NCBI GenBank assembly: GCA_030123625.1
Contig: CP126121.1
Span: forward strand, 1,528,179-1,592,178
From: Nitrospira sp.
Lineage (GTDB): Bacteria > Nitrospirota > Nitrospiria > Nitrospirales > Nitrospiraceae
Length of the DNA: 64,000 nt
Direction: 5' to 3'
Each line of letters begins with the position of its first letter. The first letter of the stretch is position 1. The position numbers and the translations under genes were made by a program. Below are positions 25,943-34,168 of the stretch, one piece after another. The notes beneath the pieces are model-generated. The model saw only the letters and a list, made by a program, of their open reading frames with translations. It was not told where the DNA came from and did not search any database.

Positions 25943-28486
25943 TTAAGTCCAAGCCGGAGTGAGGCCGCCATGAGCATCCCGCCAATACGGTGTCCATGCA
26001 AGAGTCACAAGTTTGACGGCAATGTTGGATTTGGTGGGTTTAATGGAGAGGGTTTCGAGTCTTTCATTCAGCGGGTCGGTCGCCGCGGCGAGTGCATCGC
26101 CCTCGGATGTGAATTGCGCTTCAAGATCGGCCAGTTGTTTTTGCAGTGCCGCCACATTTTCTTCCGCGACCCCGACGTCTTTGGACTCTTTCATAACCCG
26201 GCCGGCGCTTCGGATCGCGGTCGTGGCCCGGCCGATGTTCGAGGCGCTGATCGTTTTCCGTCCCAGAAACGCCCCGAGGATGGAAGCACCCACGGAAATT
26301 GCCGCCTGGACTTGGCTGGAGCGGGATTCAGCCTGCTGTTTTTCTCTGGCTAATTCCGCCCGTCTAATGCGCTCTTGAAGCGTCGCGATCTTTGGCGCAT
26401 ATTTCCGGCGAAGTATCTCGGCGCCCTTATCGCGTTGTTCCCGCCCCGTTTGCTGTAACCGCACTCGAAAATCCCGCTCGGATTCTCCGGGTTTTGATAT
26501 TTCGTTGGTGCCCGGGCTTCTGAACAGCTCCATCTTCTGTGTCCGGAAGAGCCAGCCACCGAACTCCTTGTTCCAATCGCCATAGCTCTTCGCCTTGCCG
26601 GCGCTTGCCGGCAGCGCGAGAAATTGCGCGTCCCTTTCAGGATCCCGCTCCAGATCCTCCACCACCAAGTCCGTCGCAGAGGCCTTATCAAAGTCGACGA
26701 TCATGGGACCTTCGGCCATGGGTGCCAGTACGGTCACGTCTTGAGTGGCATCGATCCCGCTCTTTAAGTCGCAGAAACGGACCTGCGATGCGCCCAATAG
26801 CATCGGGACATACACCAATTCACTTCCCTCCGACTTGCCGCCTCGCAACGGTAAAAAGTGCTGCGGCACATCGGGAGGCAGCATGGGACGGGATTTGAGT
26901 GTTGAGTGCCGGGAATAGCTGGAGGTTGGAGGTTGGAGGTTGGCGGTGGTCGCCTCTAACCTCGTGCCTCTAACCTCGGGCTGTTTTCGTGGGTCCATCA
27001 GCTGTTTGATCTGCGTCCTCGTGAGTGGGCCGCGCAGGTAGGAGAGACACCACCGCGTCTCAAAGGCGACCGGTTCGTCCTCATGCACGTTGTTCATAAG
27101 AAAGATGCGATTGCCGAGGCCCGCCAGTGTTTGCTCCATACGGCCACGGTCGAACTTCTTCCCGGCGCTGGTCGACGCTCCTTCCAATCCTTCAAGCACC
27201 CGCGCCTTGTCGCGTTCCGTCTGCAGACGCCCAATGAACCAGGTGCCGGTGTTGGCCAAGCCCTTGTAGTCGAGATCCACGGGGTTTTGCGTGGCCAACA
27301 CGACACCGAGCCCGAACGCGCGCGCCTGTTTGAGCAAGGTCATCAGCGGAAGCTTCGAAGGAGGGTTGGCGACCGGCGGAAAGTAGCCGAAAATTTCGTC
27401 CATGTAGAGAATCGCCCGCAGGCTGGTGGTACCAGACTGCGCTCTCATCCACCCGACCGTTTGACTGAGTACAAGCGTCACGAAAAACATACGCTCGGCA
27501 TCGTTCAGGTGCGCAATGGAAAAGATCGCCAGACGCGGCTTGCCCGTGGGGGTGTAGAGCAACGACTGGATGTCCAGCGCCTCGCCTTCCAACCAGGCCT
27601 GGAAGCCCGGCGCTGCGAGCAAATTGTTCAATTTCATGGCGAGCGCGAACCGGTCTTTCGAGGGGAAGAAGGACTCTACATCCATCACACCGATCTTTGA
27701 GACCGGCGGTGATTGAATGGCCTGGATCAATGCCGCGAGATCAAGATCCTGTCCTTTTTCCCAGGCGTGATCGAGAATGGTGGAGAGGAGAATGTGCTCG
27801 CGGCTTTGGATCGGATCGGCCTCGATGCCGAGCAACCCGAGCAGACTGGTGACCGTCGTGCTGATACGCTCGCGCAACAACTCCGCATCTTCACGCACAT
27901 CGGCAGCCGGTGCGGCGAACGATTTGAGGATGGACACCGGTAACCCGGCGTTACTGCCCGGCGTATAAATCGCAACGTCCGCGGCATCGCGGAGCCGTTG
28001 AATGCGCGCGCCATCCTGTTGCCAGTCGGCCAACCCCTTCGTCCACAATTCAGCTTGAGCCTGGGCATAGTCGGCTGGTGACAAGCCTTTCTTGCGCGCA
28101 TCGTCCTCATTGATCCAGGGCTGAAAGTCTTCTCCCTTGAGAGACGGGAACGTCAGCATCAAATTGCCCAGGTCCCCCTTCGGATCGATGATGATCGCGG
28201 GAATGTTGTCGATCGCGGCTTCTTCCAGGAGCGCAAGGCACAGACCGGTCTTGCCGCTGCCGGTCATGCCGACGCAGACGGCGTGAGTCACCAGATCTTT
28301 CGAGTCGTAGAGCAGCCATCCAGGCTTGGCTTGTTTGACGGCGAGATCGTATGGTCGGCCTAAGTAGAACACTCCGAGCTTTTCAAAATCTTCCGCAGCC
28401 GACGGAGCAGGCGAGAGTGACGGGCCGGATTTCTTCGCAGCCCTCTCGGTCTTCACATTCCCATCGGTCTTTTTGACCTTCGGCAT
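25943..28486 (-). CDS. HerA-like (DUF853/DUF87) ATPase with C-terminal coiled coil
   Basis: An 847-residue protein with a HerA/FtsK-like P-loop ATPase. Walker A is GMTGSGKT (residues 73-80), followed by IIIDPKGDLGNLM, and the Walker B region is LRAILYMDEIFGYFPP with GVVLATQNPVDLDYKGL downstream. The C-terminal third is charged with two coiled-coil runs around a small GASILGAFLGRKT segment. It may be a DNA-translocating or secretion-associated ATPase; no nurA nuclease is adjacent. Residues about 499-530 are encoded by inverted heptamer arrays inserted in frame, a low-complexity linker (GTRLEATTANLQPPTSS). Confidence 0.85.
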   Translation of the reverse strand: MPKVKKTDGNVKTERAAKKSGPSLSPAPSAAEDFEKLGVFYLGRPYDLAVKQAKPGWLLYDSKDLVTHAVCVGMTGSGKTGLCLALLEEAAIDNIPAIIIDPKGDLGNLMLTFPSLKGEDFQPWINEDDARKKGLSPADYAQAQAELWTKGLADWQQDGARIQRLRDAADVAIYTPGSNAGLPVSILKSFAAPAADVREDAELLRERISTTVTSLLGLLGIEADPIQSREHILLSTILDHAWEKGQDLDLAALIQAIQSPPVSKIGVMDVESFFPSKDRFALAMKLNNLLAAPGFQAWLEGEALDIQSLLYTPTGKPRLAIFSIAHLNDAERMFFVTLVLSQTVGWMRAQSGTTSLRAILYMDEIFGYFPPVANPPSKLPLMTLLKQARAFGLGVVLATQNPVDLDYKGLANTGTWFIGRLQTERDKARVLEGLEGASTSAGKKFDRGRMEQTLAGLGNRIFLMNNVHEDEPVAFETRWCLSYLRGPLTRTQIKQLMDPRKQPEVRGTRLEATTANLQPPTSSYSRHSTLKSRPMLPPDVPQHFLPLRGGKSEGSELVYVPMLLGASQVRFCDLKSGIDATQDVTVLAPMAEGPMIVDFDKASATDLVVEDLERDPERDAQFLALPASAGKAKSYGDWNKEFGGWLFRTQKMELFRSPGTNEISKPGESERDFRVRLQQTGREQRDKGAEILRRKYAPKIATLQERIRRAELAREKQQAESRSSQVQAAISVGASILGAFLGRKTISASNIGRATTAIRSAGRVMKESKDVGVAEENVAALQKQLADLEAQFTSEGDALAAATDPLNERLETLSIKPTKSNIAVKLVTLAWTPYWRDAHGGLTPAWT
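26897..26977. repeat. heptamer arrays inside the HerA-like coding sequence
   Basis: GGAGGTT three times plus GGCGGTG at 26921-26948, then the inverse family CTCTAAC, CTCGTGC, CTCTAAC, CTC at 26954-26977. A further short array (GAGTGTT, GAGTGCC) lies at 26897-26910. The reading frame of the host gene is preserved. The heptamer sequences differ from those of the nuo region, but period and inverted pairing are the same. Confidence 0.85.
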
Positions 28487-28574
28487 ACCGATATCCCCCT
28501 TCGCTCGGCGGTTGGAATGAATTGGGGCGTATTTTAGTAGCCGAAAGGAGGAGCTGCAAGCGGTCCATCATTCG

Positions 28575-28904
28575 TTACCATTCTTTGAAGATGACGAACA
28601 CCGCTATCACAATCAGCGCGAACCCGACCACATAGTTCCACTTCATCGCTTCTTTCAAGTACACGACGGAGAAAATCGAGAACACGACCAGCGTGATGAC
28701 TTCCTGGATCGTCTTGAGCTGCGCCGCGCTGAACTGCGCATGGCCGATCCGGTTGGCCGGCACTTGGAAACAATATTCGATAAACGCAATTCCCCAACTT
28801 GCCAGAATCACCGTGAACAAGGGATATTCTTTAAACTTCAGATGACCGTACCACGCAAGCGTCATGAACACGTTCGAAATCGTCAACAATGCGACAGTCT
28901 GCAT
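28575..28904 (-). CDS. DMT-superfamily small membrane protein (DUF486)
   Basis: A 109-residue protein with four transmembrane segments of the DUF486/DMT type. The family pattern is LTISNVFMTLAWYGHLKF, ASWGIAFIEYCFQVPANRIG and FSAAQLKTIQEVITLVVFSIFSVVYLKE. The function is unknown; it resembles half of a drug/metabolite transporter. The ATG at 28904 follows AAGGAG at 8 bases. Confidence 0.9.
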   Translation of the reverse strand: MQTVALLTISNVFMTLAWYGHLKFKEYPLFTVILASWGIAFIEYCFQVPANRIGHAQFSAAQLKTIQEVITLVVFSIFSVVYLKEAMKWNYVVGFALIVIAVFVIFKEW

Positions 28905-29100
28905 TGAGCACACTCCTTTTTCGTGGAGGCAATGTCGGCATATTGTCTCTTGAATTCACACAGCAGGAAAGCAAATGGTCAATTACCGGGACAACCGCAG
29001 GGGGTGCGAGGTCGGCACACTGACTCACAATGAAACGGCATGGTTCGGATTGGAAGAGTGCCTCGGGGAGGAGCTGCTCAGCTGCCTCCCGCGAGTCACA

Positions 29101-29193
29101 TTATCGAAGAATTCCCAGAAACCACAGCAAGACTAATACGCTTACGGGAACACCCAGCAGCCACAAGATGAAACCTTTTCCCATCGTGCCCAT
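29101..29193 (-). CDS. 30-residue hydrophobic small protein
   Basis: A 30-residue ORF, MGTMGKGFILWLLGVPVSVL then VLLWFLGILR, forming one transmembrane helix. AAGGAG lies 13 bases before the first ATG (29193), and a second ATG is in frame at 29184. Similar very short GKGxxLWLLGxP membrane proteins occur in Proteobacteria (from memory), which supports a real gene. An imperfect GC-rich hairpin at 29066-29090 follows the stop and could end the transcript. The function is unknown. Confidence 0.55.
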   Translation of the reverse strand: MGTMGKGFILWLLGVPVSVLVLLWFLGILR

Positions 29194-29232
29194 AATATCA
29201 ATATCACTCCTTTTTAGACGCCTGCGCTTCTC

Positions 29233-29385
29233 CTAGGCAACGCTGCCTCTGACTCCAAGACTCGTGCGCGAGAATAACCGGATGATCGTGTCGATCGTCG
29301 CCTTCGCAATGTTGCATGCTGTCAGCATGCCTGCCAGGCTCGCCGCCAATGTGCATATCATGCTATTCCTCAATGCTGTCCGCAT
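29233..29385 (-). CDS. 50-residue small lipoprotein
   Basis: A short ORF beginning MRTALRNSMICTLAASLAGM with a lipobox-like LTAC ending at Cys24, then a short polar/basic tail (IIRLFSRTSLGVRGSVA). GAGGAGG lies 5 bases before the ATG. It sits among other small envelope or stress genes (30-residue membrane protein, CsbD-like). The family is not recognised. The entericidin-like size and lipobox suggest a small outer- or inner-membrane lipoprotein, but this is inference. Confidence 0.55.
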   Translation of the reverse strand: MRTALRNSMICTLAASLAGMLTACNIAKATIDTIIRLFSRTSLGVRGSVA

Positions 29386-29424
29386 AAGCCCTCCTCGATG
29401 CGTCAGCCCGCATCATCCGTTCGC

Positions 29425-29784
29425 TTATCGGTCTTTTTCTGACTGAACAGGGTGATGTTTCTTGAACCATTCATCGGTCCATCGTTTCACTTCCTCTCTC
29501 TTATCGCCGTAACGTTCCTGTACTCTGCCTTCGAACTTGTCGTAATTGCCTTCAATAATGAGCAAGTCATCGTCCGTTAATTTCCCCCATTGCTTCTTGA
29601 GGTCACCTTTGAATTGTTTCCAATTTCCCTCGAATTGATCCTTATTCACGATCAGAATGCCGGGATAACTCTCTGAATGCATGTTCACGCTTCCGGTATC
29701 CATGGCAGAGACAGCCGAACTGGTTGAAAGAACTGTGACGATAAGGACAGCTATGAAAATTGAAATTGACCAGATCGTCTTCAT
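29425..29784 (-). CDS. exported CsbD-like stress protein
   Basis: A 119-residue protein with an N-terminal signal peptide (MKTIWSISIFIAVLIVTVLS) and a CsbD-like domain (DQFEGNWKQFKGDLKKQWGK and EGNYDKFEGRVQERYGDKRE). CsbD is a general-stress protein of unknown mechanism in Bacillus, usually without a signal peptide, so export is notable. The ATG at 29784 follows GGAGG at 5 bases. Two GACAAGTTGTC dyads lie 150-230 bp upstream. Confidence 0.85.
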   Translation of the reverse strand: MKTIWSISIFIAVLIVTVLSTSSAVSAMDTGSVNMHSESYPGILIVNKDQFEGNWKQFKGDLKKQWGKLTDDDLLIIEGNYDKFEGRVQERYGDKREEVKRWTDEWFKKHHPVQSEKDR

Positions 29785-29931
29785 AAAAACCTCCGTGAAA
29801 GTCCCAAGAAGATAGCAACGCAAAGGACGGGCCACAAAACTTGCTAATGTGAAAGCCCGCTGAACCTTTGATTTAGTAGGGATAGCTCGTTTCCTTTGAA
29901 GACAGGGAAACAGAGGTATTAGGAAGGAAAT

Positions 29932-29948
29932 CCTGACAAGTTGTCAGG
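29932..29948. promoter_or_regulatory. palindrome CCTGACAA-G-TTGTCAGG upstream of csbD-like gene
   Basis: A perfect 17-bp inverted repeat with 8-bp arms around a single G. It shares the 11-bp core GACAAGTTGTC with a second site 71 bp away (30005-30017). It is a candidate operator for an unidentified dimeric regulator. Confidence 0.45.
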
Positions 29949-30004
29949 GGATGCAGAAAGAACGGCTAACTATTCCTAGAGAAAACGATGTGTTGCGGTA
30001 GGCC

Positions 30005-30017
30005 GGACAAGTTGTCC
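30005..30017. promoter_or_regulatory. palindrome GGACAA-G-TTGTCC upstream of csbD-like gene
   Basis: A 13-bp perfect dyad with the same core as the 29932 site and close to the uvrC operator candidate (AGGACAA-TG-TTGTCCT), but with a 1-bp instead of a 2-bp centre. Confidence 0.4.
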
Positions 30018-30106
30018 TTGGCGGCGACGCCTATTCTGGATCGGCCATTCCACCACTCACCACTAGCAAAGGAGAACTAGCTGATGCCCACCCACACCAC
30101 GGGTGG

Positions 30107-30460
30107 TCAGTATTCTAGAGATGGGAGCGATGTTTCTTGTTTCTCTTGGCTCTGGCTGAGTTCAGCCTCAATTTTGGCAACCCGCTCGGCTGCTTGCTGA
30201 TGACCTTCCTGCGCCGCGAGCCTGTAAAACGCGAGCGCCTTCTTCAGATCCTTTAGCCCGCCCAAACGGCCCGATTCAAGAGTTTTCCCTACGCGGTACG
30301 CAGCTTCGGCATCTCCCTCTTCGGCTTTCTCTGAGTCGGACACATAGTCCTGGGCTGCTTCATGATCCAATGGCCGTAGCATCTGCGCCCTTACAGAACA
30401 GAGACCTCCGACCATTGAAACATAGAGCGCCACAAACGTGATCATCTTAACGTTTGTCAT
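30107..30460 (-). CDS. secreted Sel1-like repeat protein
   Basis: A 117-residue exported protein. A signal peptide (MTNVKMITFVALYVSMVGGL) is followed by about two Sel1-like TPR repeats (AEAAYRVGKTLESGRLGG and DLKKALAFYRLAAQEGHQQA) and a polar C-terminus. Sel1 proteins are usually interaction scaffolds. The ATG at 30460 follows GGAGG at 5 bases. A 69-bp MITE lies about 55 bp upstream of the start, where it could affect the promoter. Confidence 0.8.
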   Translation of the reverse strand: MTNVKMITFVALYVSMVGGLCSVRAQMLRPLDHEAAQDYVSDSEKAEEGDAEAAYRVGKTLESGRLGGLKDLKKALAFYRLAAQEGHQQAAERVAKIEAELSQSQEKQETSLPSLEY

Positions 30461-30515
30461 GGCAGCCTCCATAACTGTTGTAGAAAATTCAAACGCACAT
30501 CATTTGTTTATTCAA

Positions 30516-30584
30516 GGCACTGGTAAAATTTGTCTTACTCGTTACGAACATTGATGCAAAAAACATTCAAACTTTACCAGTGCT
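30516..30584. mobile_element. 69-bp MITE, copy 1
   Basis: Terminal inverted repeats are GGCACTGGTAAA and TTTACCAGTGCT (11 of 12 paired). Flanking 8-bp sequences TTATTCAA (30508-30515) and TTATGCAA (30585-30592) match at 7 of 8 positions and look like an aged target duplication. The element matches the inverted copy at 36557-36625 at 66 of 69 positions. There is no ORF, so it is a non-autonomous element; its 8-bp duplication and GG terminus would fit an ISL3- or IS256-type transposase. Confidence 0.8.
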
Positions 30585-30913
30585 TTATGCAAGCCCACTG
30601 ATATCCGATTGCAGATAGTACGTAAGGCGAGCGAGCTTTTGAACAATAGCTTGCAAAACCATTTTTTCGGTGTGCCGGAAAGCCAAGTGTCGGTTGGAGT
30701 GAATAGGATTGAGCTTTCGGGAGTCGTCATGGCGGAAGCGGTGAGATGTAGCTGAACAGGTGCCGCGGGCGACCTCAATCCCTCCCTACCGCCACTCACA
30801 GAGCGGGACGGCTGGACCGTCCTTCACTGCACGCATGCAACGAGCACCGCCCCCAATCTAATTAAACTTGCGTGCGCGTTGCGCGAGCACGAAGGATGAT
30901 CAGCCGACCCGCT
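30585..30913. other. intergenic region, no supported gene
   Basis: About 330 bp between the MITE and the 3' end of uvrA. Six frames show only short unconvincing ORFs and no Shine-Dalgarno-supported start. No repeat of the heptamer type is present. The uvrA terminator may lie here, but no clear stem with a T-tract was seen. Confidence 0.5.
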
Positions 30914-33421
30914 CTACACCCCCGCTTCTTTTAACACCTGCCCCGTATACGACCGCTTCGCCTTGGCAATCTCACTCGGTGGCCCTTCGGCCACAATCTC
31001 GCCGCCTCGATCTCCCCCCTCCGGCCCCAGGTCGATGATCCAATCGGCATTCTTGATGACGTCGAGATTGTGTTCGATCACAAGCACGGTATTTCCCGCT
31101 TCGACAAGCCGATCCAGCACATCGAGCAAGCGCTGCACATCGGCGAAATGTAGCCCTGTCGTCGGCTCATCGAGGATGTACATCGTGCGGCCTGTTGCCC
31201 GTTTGGAAAGCTCACGTGACAGCTTCACCCGCTGCGCTTCGCCGCCGGAGAGTGTCGTCGCAGATTGTCCCAGCTTCACATAATGCAGGCCGACATCGTG
31301 AAGTGTTTGAAGCTTCGCCTTGATCAATGGAATGTGCTCGAAGAATTCCAACGCATCGTCCACCGTCATGTTGAGGACATCGGCGATGCTTTTGCCCTTG
31401 TGGAGAATCTCCAGCGTTTCTCGGTTATATCGTTGTCCCTTGCACACCTCGCAAGTCACATAGACATCCGGCAAGAAATGCATCTCGATCTTGATCAGGC
31501 CATCGCCTTGGCAAGCCTCGCATCGCCCCCCTTTCACGTTGAAGCTATACCTTCCAGGCTTGTATCCACGGACTCTCGACTCCGGCAGATTTGAATAGAG
31601 ATCGCGAATATACCCAAACAAGCCCGTATAGGTGGCCGGATTGGACCGAGGGGTTCGGCCTATCGGCGATTGATCGATATCGATCACTTTGTCGAGCGCA
31701 TCGACTCCTCTCAATTCTTTGCACCCATCGATTTTCGGTTTCTTGTGATAGAGCAACTGGGAGAGCGAGTGAAAGAGCACTTCCAGCACCAAGGTGCTCT
31801 TGCCCGACCCCGATACGCCGGTCACGCATGTCATCAGGCCTAGCGGGATTCGCGCCGTCAGGTTTTTCAAGTTATGTTTCTGCGCCCCGACTATAAAAAG
31901 CATCCCTCTGGGCTTCCGCTGTCGTTGCGGCACGGACACAGTCTGCGCGCCGCGCAGATATTGGCCCGTCAGCGAGTTGGGATCACCCATGATCTGTTGA
32001 GGCGTCCCTTGCGCGATGATATGCCCACCATGCGAGCCGGCGCCGGGCCCCATGTCGAGAAGATGATCAGCGGCCTGCATCGTCTCGGCATCATGTTCTA
32101 CGACCACCACCGTATTGCCGAGATCCCGTAACCTCAGCAATGTCTGTAACAACCGGCGATTGTCGCGTTGGTGCAGCCCAATGGACGGTTCATCCAAGAT
32201 GTACAGCACGCCGACCAGGCCGGATCCGATCTGCGTGGCTAATCTGATGCGTTGCCCCTCGCCGCCGGACAAGGTCGCCGCTGCCCGATCGAGCGTCAGA
32301 TAATCCAAACCCACATTGACGAGAAACCCTAATCGCTCGCGAATTTCTTTGAGAATCCGATGCGCAATCACCAGTTCTCGATCGGTAAATTTCAGCGACA
32401 GAAAAAAATCCGCCGCCGCGCGAACCGAAAGGCCGGTCACTTCAGCGATCGACTGCTTGGCGAGTTTTATAGACAAACTCTCCGGCCGGAGTCGCGCACC
32501 GCGGCAGATTTCGCAGGGTTCCAACAGTGTGAAGTCCTCTTCCTCCTGACCACCCGGCGTCACGGCATAGCCGATACCGTCGCAGGCCGGACAAGCGCCG
32601 TGAGGGCTATTGAAGGAAAAGATCCGGGGAGTGACTTCCGGGTAACTCACACCGCAATTGATGCAGGCCAGTTTATCGCTATAGAGCCTCGTTCGAGCGT
32701 CTTCCGTTAAGACTCCGACCAATCCTCCAGTCAACTTGACCGACGTTTCAACGGAATCGGCCAGCCGGCGCATGAGCGCATCGCCAGGCTTCATCACCAG
32801 CCGATCGACGATAATTTCAATCGTGTGTTTCTTCTGTTTATCGAGGGCAATGTCTTCACCCAGATCGACAATTTTGCCATCGACCCGAGCGCGGACATAA
32901 CCCGCCTTTCGCATCTCCAGCAGTTCCTTCCGATATTCACCCTTTCGCCCACGCACGATTGGGGCCAGAATCTGAAACTTTTCCCCTTCCGGTAAGGAAG
33001 CGATGGCATCGACCATTTGTTGGACGGTCTGTGCAGTAATCTCTTCTCCACATTGGAAACAATAGGGACGCCCGACGCGGGCAAAAAGCAGCCGAAGATA
33101 ATCGTAGATTTCCGTGACCGTGCCGACGGTGGAACGGGGATTGTGGCTGGTACTTTTCTGTTCAATTGAGATCGCGGGAGACAGGCCCTCAATCGAATCG
33201 ACATCGGGCTTGCCCATCTGTTCAAGGAACTGCCGGGCATAGGCAGACAGCGACTCGACATAGCGCCGCTGTCCCTCCGCATAGATGGTATCAAAGGCAA
33301 GCGAAGACTTACCCGAGCCGCTCAAACCGGTGATTACCACCAGCTTGTCGCGCGGAATCTCCACGTCGATGTTCTTGAGATTGTGCTCTCTCGCGCCCTT
33401 GATGATGATGGAGTTGCCCAT
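30914..33421 (-). CDS. uvrA: excinuclease ABC subunit A, compact form lacking most of the insertion domain
   Basis: DNA-damage-recognition ATPase of nucleotide excision repair, 835 residues against about 940 in E. coli. Both ABC modules are complete (GLSGSGKSS near residue 32, GVSGSGKST in the second half, and two LSGGE signatures). The UvrB-binding domain (about 117-245) and first zinc module (Cys253/256/277/280) are present, as is CEACQGDG...CEVCKGQ. Between Cys280 and Cys303 only about 22 residues remain where E. coli has about 125, so the DNA-binding insertion domain is missing. The frame is continuous. The ATG at 33421 is preferred ([17 protein letters not shown]). Confidence 0.93.
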   Translation of the reverse strand: MGNSIIIKGAREHNLKNIDVEIPRDKLVVITGLSGSGKSSLAFDTIYAEGQRRYVESLSAYARQFLEQMGKPDVDSIEGLSPAISIEQKSTSHNPRSTVGTVTEIYDYLRLLFARVGRPYCFQCGEEITAQTVQQMVDAIASLPEGEKFQILAPIVRGRKGEYRKELLEMRKAGYVRARVDGKIVDLGEDIALDKQKKHTIEIIVDRLVMKPGDALMRRLADSVETSVKLTGGLVGVLTEDARTRLYSDKLACINCGVSYPEVTPRIFSFNSPHGACPACDGIGYAVTPGGQEEEDFTLLEPCEICRGARLRPESLSIKLAKQSIAEVTGLSVRAAADFFLSLKFTDRELVIAHRILKEIRERLGFLVNVGLDYLTLDRAAATLSGGEGQRIRLATQIGSGLVGVLYILDEPSIGLHQRDNRRLLQTLLRLRDLGNTVVVVEHDAETMQAADHLLDMGPGAGSHGGHIIAQGTPQQIMGDPNSLTGQYLRGAQTVSVPQRQRKPRGMLFIVGAQKHNLKNLTARIPLGLMTCVTGVSGSGKSTLVLEVLFHSLSQLLYHKKPKIDGCKELRGVDALDKVIDIDQSPIGRTPRSNPATYTGLFGYIRDLYSNLPESRVRGYKPGRYSFNVKGGRCEACQGDGLIKIEMHFLPDVYVTCEVCKGQRYNRETLEILHKGKSIADVLNMTVDDALEFFEHIPLIKAKLQTLHDVGLHYVKLGQSATTLSGGEAQRVKLSRELSKRATGRTMYILDEPTTGLHFADVQRLLDVLDRLVEAGNTVLVIEHNLDVIKNADWIIDLGPEGGDRGGEIVAEGPPSEIAKAKRSYTGQVLKEAGV

Positions 33422-33430
33422 AAGGGCGGG

Positions 33431-33436
33431 ATTATA
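33431..33436 (-). promoter_or_regulatory. consensus -10 box just upstream of uvrA
   Basis: TATAAT on the minus strand with only 9 nt to the uvrA ATG and no Shine-Dalgarno sequence between. Transcription would begin at or within a few bases of the start codon, so the uvrA mRNA would be leaderless or nearly so. The -35 is weak (TGTCAG at 18 bp). Confidence 0.45.
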
Positions 33437-33482
33437 CCATTGAGCCAAAGAATCCTGACAGTCATCACATGCACGTCTAATA

Positions 33483-33492
33483 TACGTACGTA
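33483..33492. promoter_or_regulatory. palindrome TACGTACGTA upstream of the VapBC-like pair
   Basis: A 10-bp perfect palindrome in the uvrA-antitoxin intergenic gap, 17 bp before the antitoxin ATG. Antitoxins commonly repress their own promoter through such a site; assignment here is inference. Confidence 0.35.
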
Positions 33493-33508
33493 CGATTGAG
33501 AGGCTTGG

Positions 33509-33778
33509 ATGGCAAAATCTGCGTTGCGCAAAGAGAAATGGACATTATCATTTGACCCCGTCTTGAAAAATTTAGTCGTGAAAGCCGCGAAGCGGAGAGG
33601 TGTGTATCCCGTCACCGTGCTCGAGAACCTTGTACGGGAGAAATTCAATCCTTATGGACATACGGATGTAGAAGACAGCGCCGAATACGTTGCCGCCATT
33701 CGAAGGCACGGGCGCAGTCAATCCGACAAGGAATTCCTCGCAGAGATCGAGGCATGGCAAAAGTCTCGGTCCTCATAG
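33509..33778 (+). CDS. putative antitoxin of a PIN-toxin pair
   Basis: An 89-residue basic-then-acidic protein. The N-terminal region ([36 protein letters not shown]) resembles a ribbon-helix-helix DNA-binding strand followed by two helices, and the acidic C-terminus ([26 protein letters not shown]) would bind the toxin. GAGAGG lies 5 bases before the ATG. It overlaps the PIN-domain gene by 25 nt, the typical order for VapBC-type modules. The family is not recognised by name; the role rests on context. Confidence 0.7.
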   Translation: MAKSALRKEKWTLSFDPVLKNLVVKAAKRRGVYPVTVLENLVREKFNPYGHTDVEDSAEYVAAIRRHGRSQSDKEFLAEIEAWQKSRSS

Positions 33779-34128
33779 ATACCGATATCTTCATCGATTA
33801 TTTCAACACCGGTCGTTTCTCCTCTCTTTTCGACACAGCACGTTTTACCGTTTATTATTCGATCATCACAAAGAAAGAACTCCTGACGAAGTCCGGACTT
33901 CGCGATGCAGAACGCGATGCCATCCTCGAGGAATTGAGACCTTGCCGATTGATCAACCTGTCACGCTCGATTGCCGCCCGATACTCCGGTCTCCGCCGGC
34001 GATATCCAAGACTCGAAAAGAACGATGCTCTCATCGCCGCGACGGCACTGGTCAAACGGCCGCCGCTCGTCACAAGAAACAAGCGGCATTTTCGCATCGT
34101 CAAGAATCTCATGCTGTTCGGAGAGTAA
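33754..34128 (+). CDS. PIN-domain (VapC-like) toxin ribonuclease
   Basis: A 124-residue PIN domain. Catalytic acidic residues are in place: Asp9 in [12 protein letters not shown], Glu in ITKKELLTKSG, and Asp in EKNDALIAATALV, with a final LVTRNKRHF strand. VapC toxins cleave tRNA or rRNA loops in a Mg-dependent way. The gene overlaps its putative antitoxin and converges on the GHKL ATPase gene with 40 bp between stops. Confidence 0.88.
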   Translation: MAKVSVLIDTDIFIDYFNTGRFSSLFDTARFTVYYSIITKKELLTKSGLRDAERDAILEELRPCRLINLSRSIAARYSGLRRRYPRLEKNDALIAATALVKRPPLVTRNKRHFRIVKNLMLFGE

Positions 34129-34168
34129 GTATTCCCGTCGAAATTAAGACGTCGGGCTTCTGATACGG

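Noticed and set aside
29066-29090. GC-rich hairpin downstream of the 30-residue ORF as a firm terminator
   Set aside because: The stem is imperfect and lacks a T-tract, so it is only noted as possible in the gene entry.
30914-33421. Short UvrA as the result of a frameshift or assembly gap
   Set aside because: The reading frame is continuous across the shortened segment, and conserved cysteines flank it on both sides.
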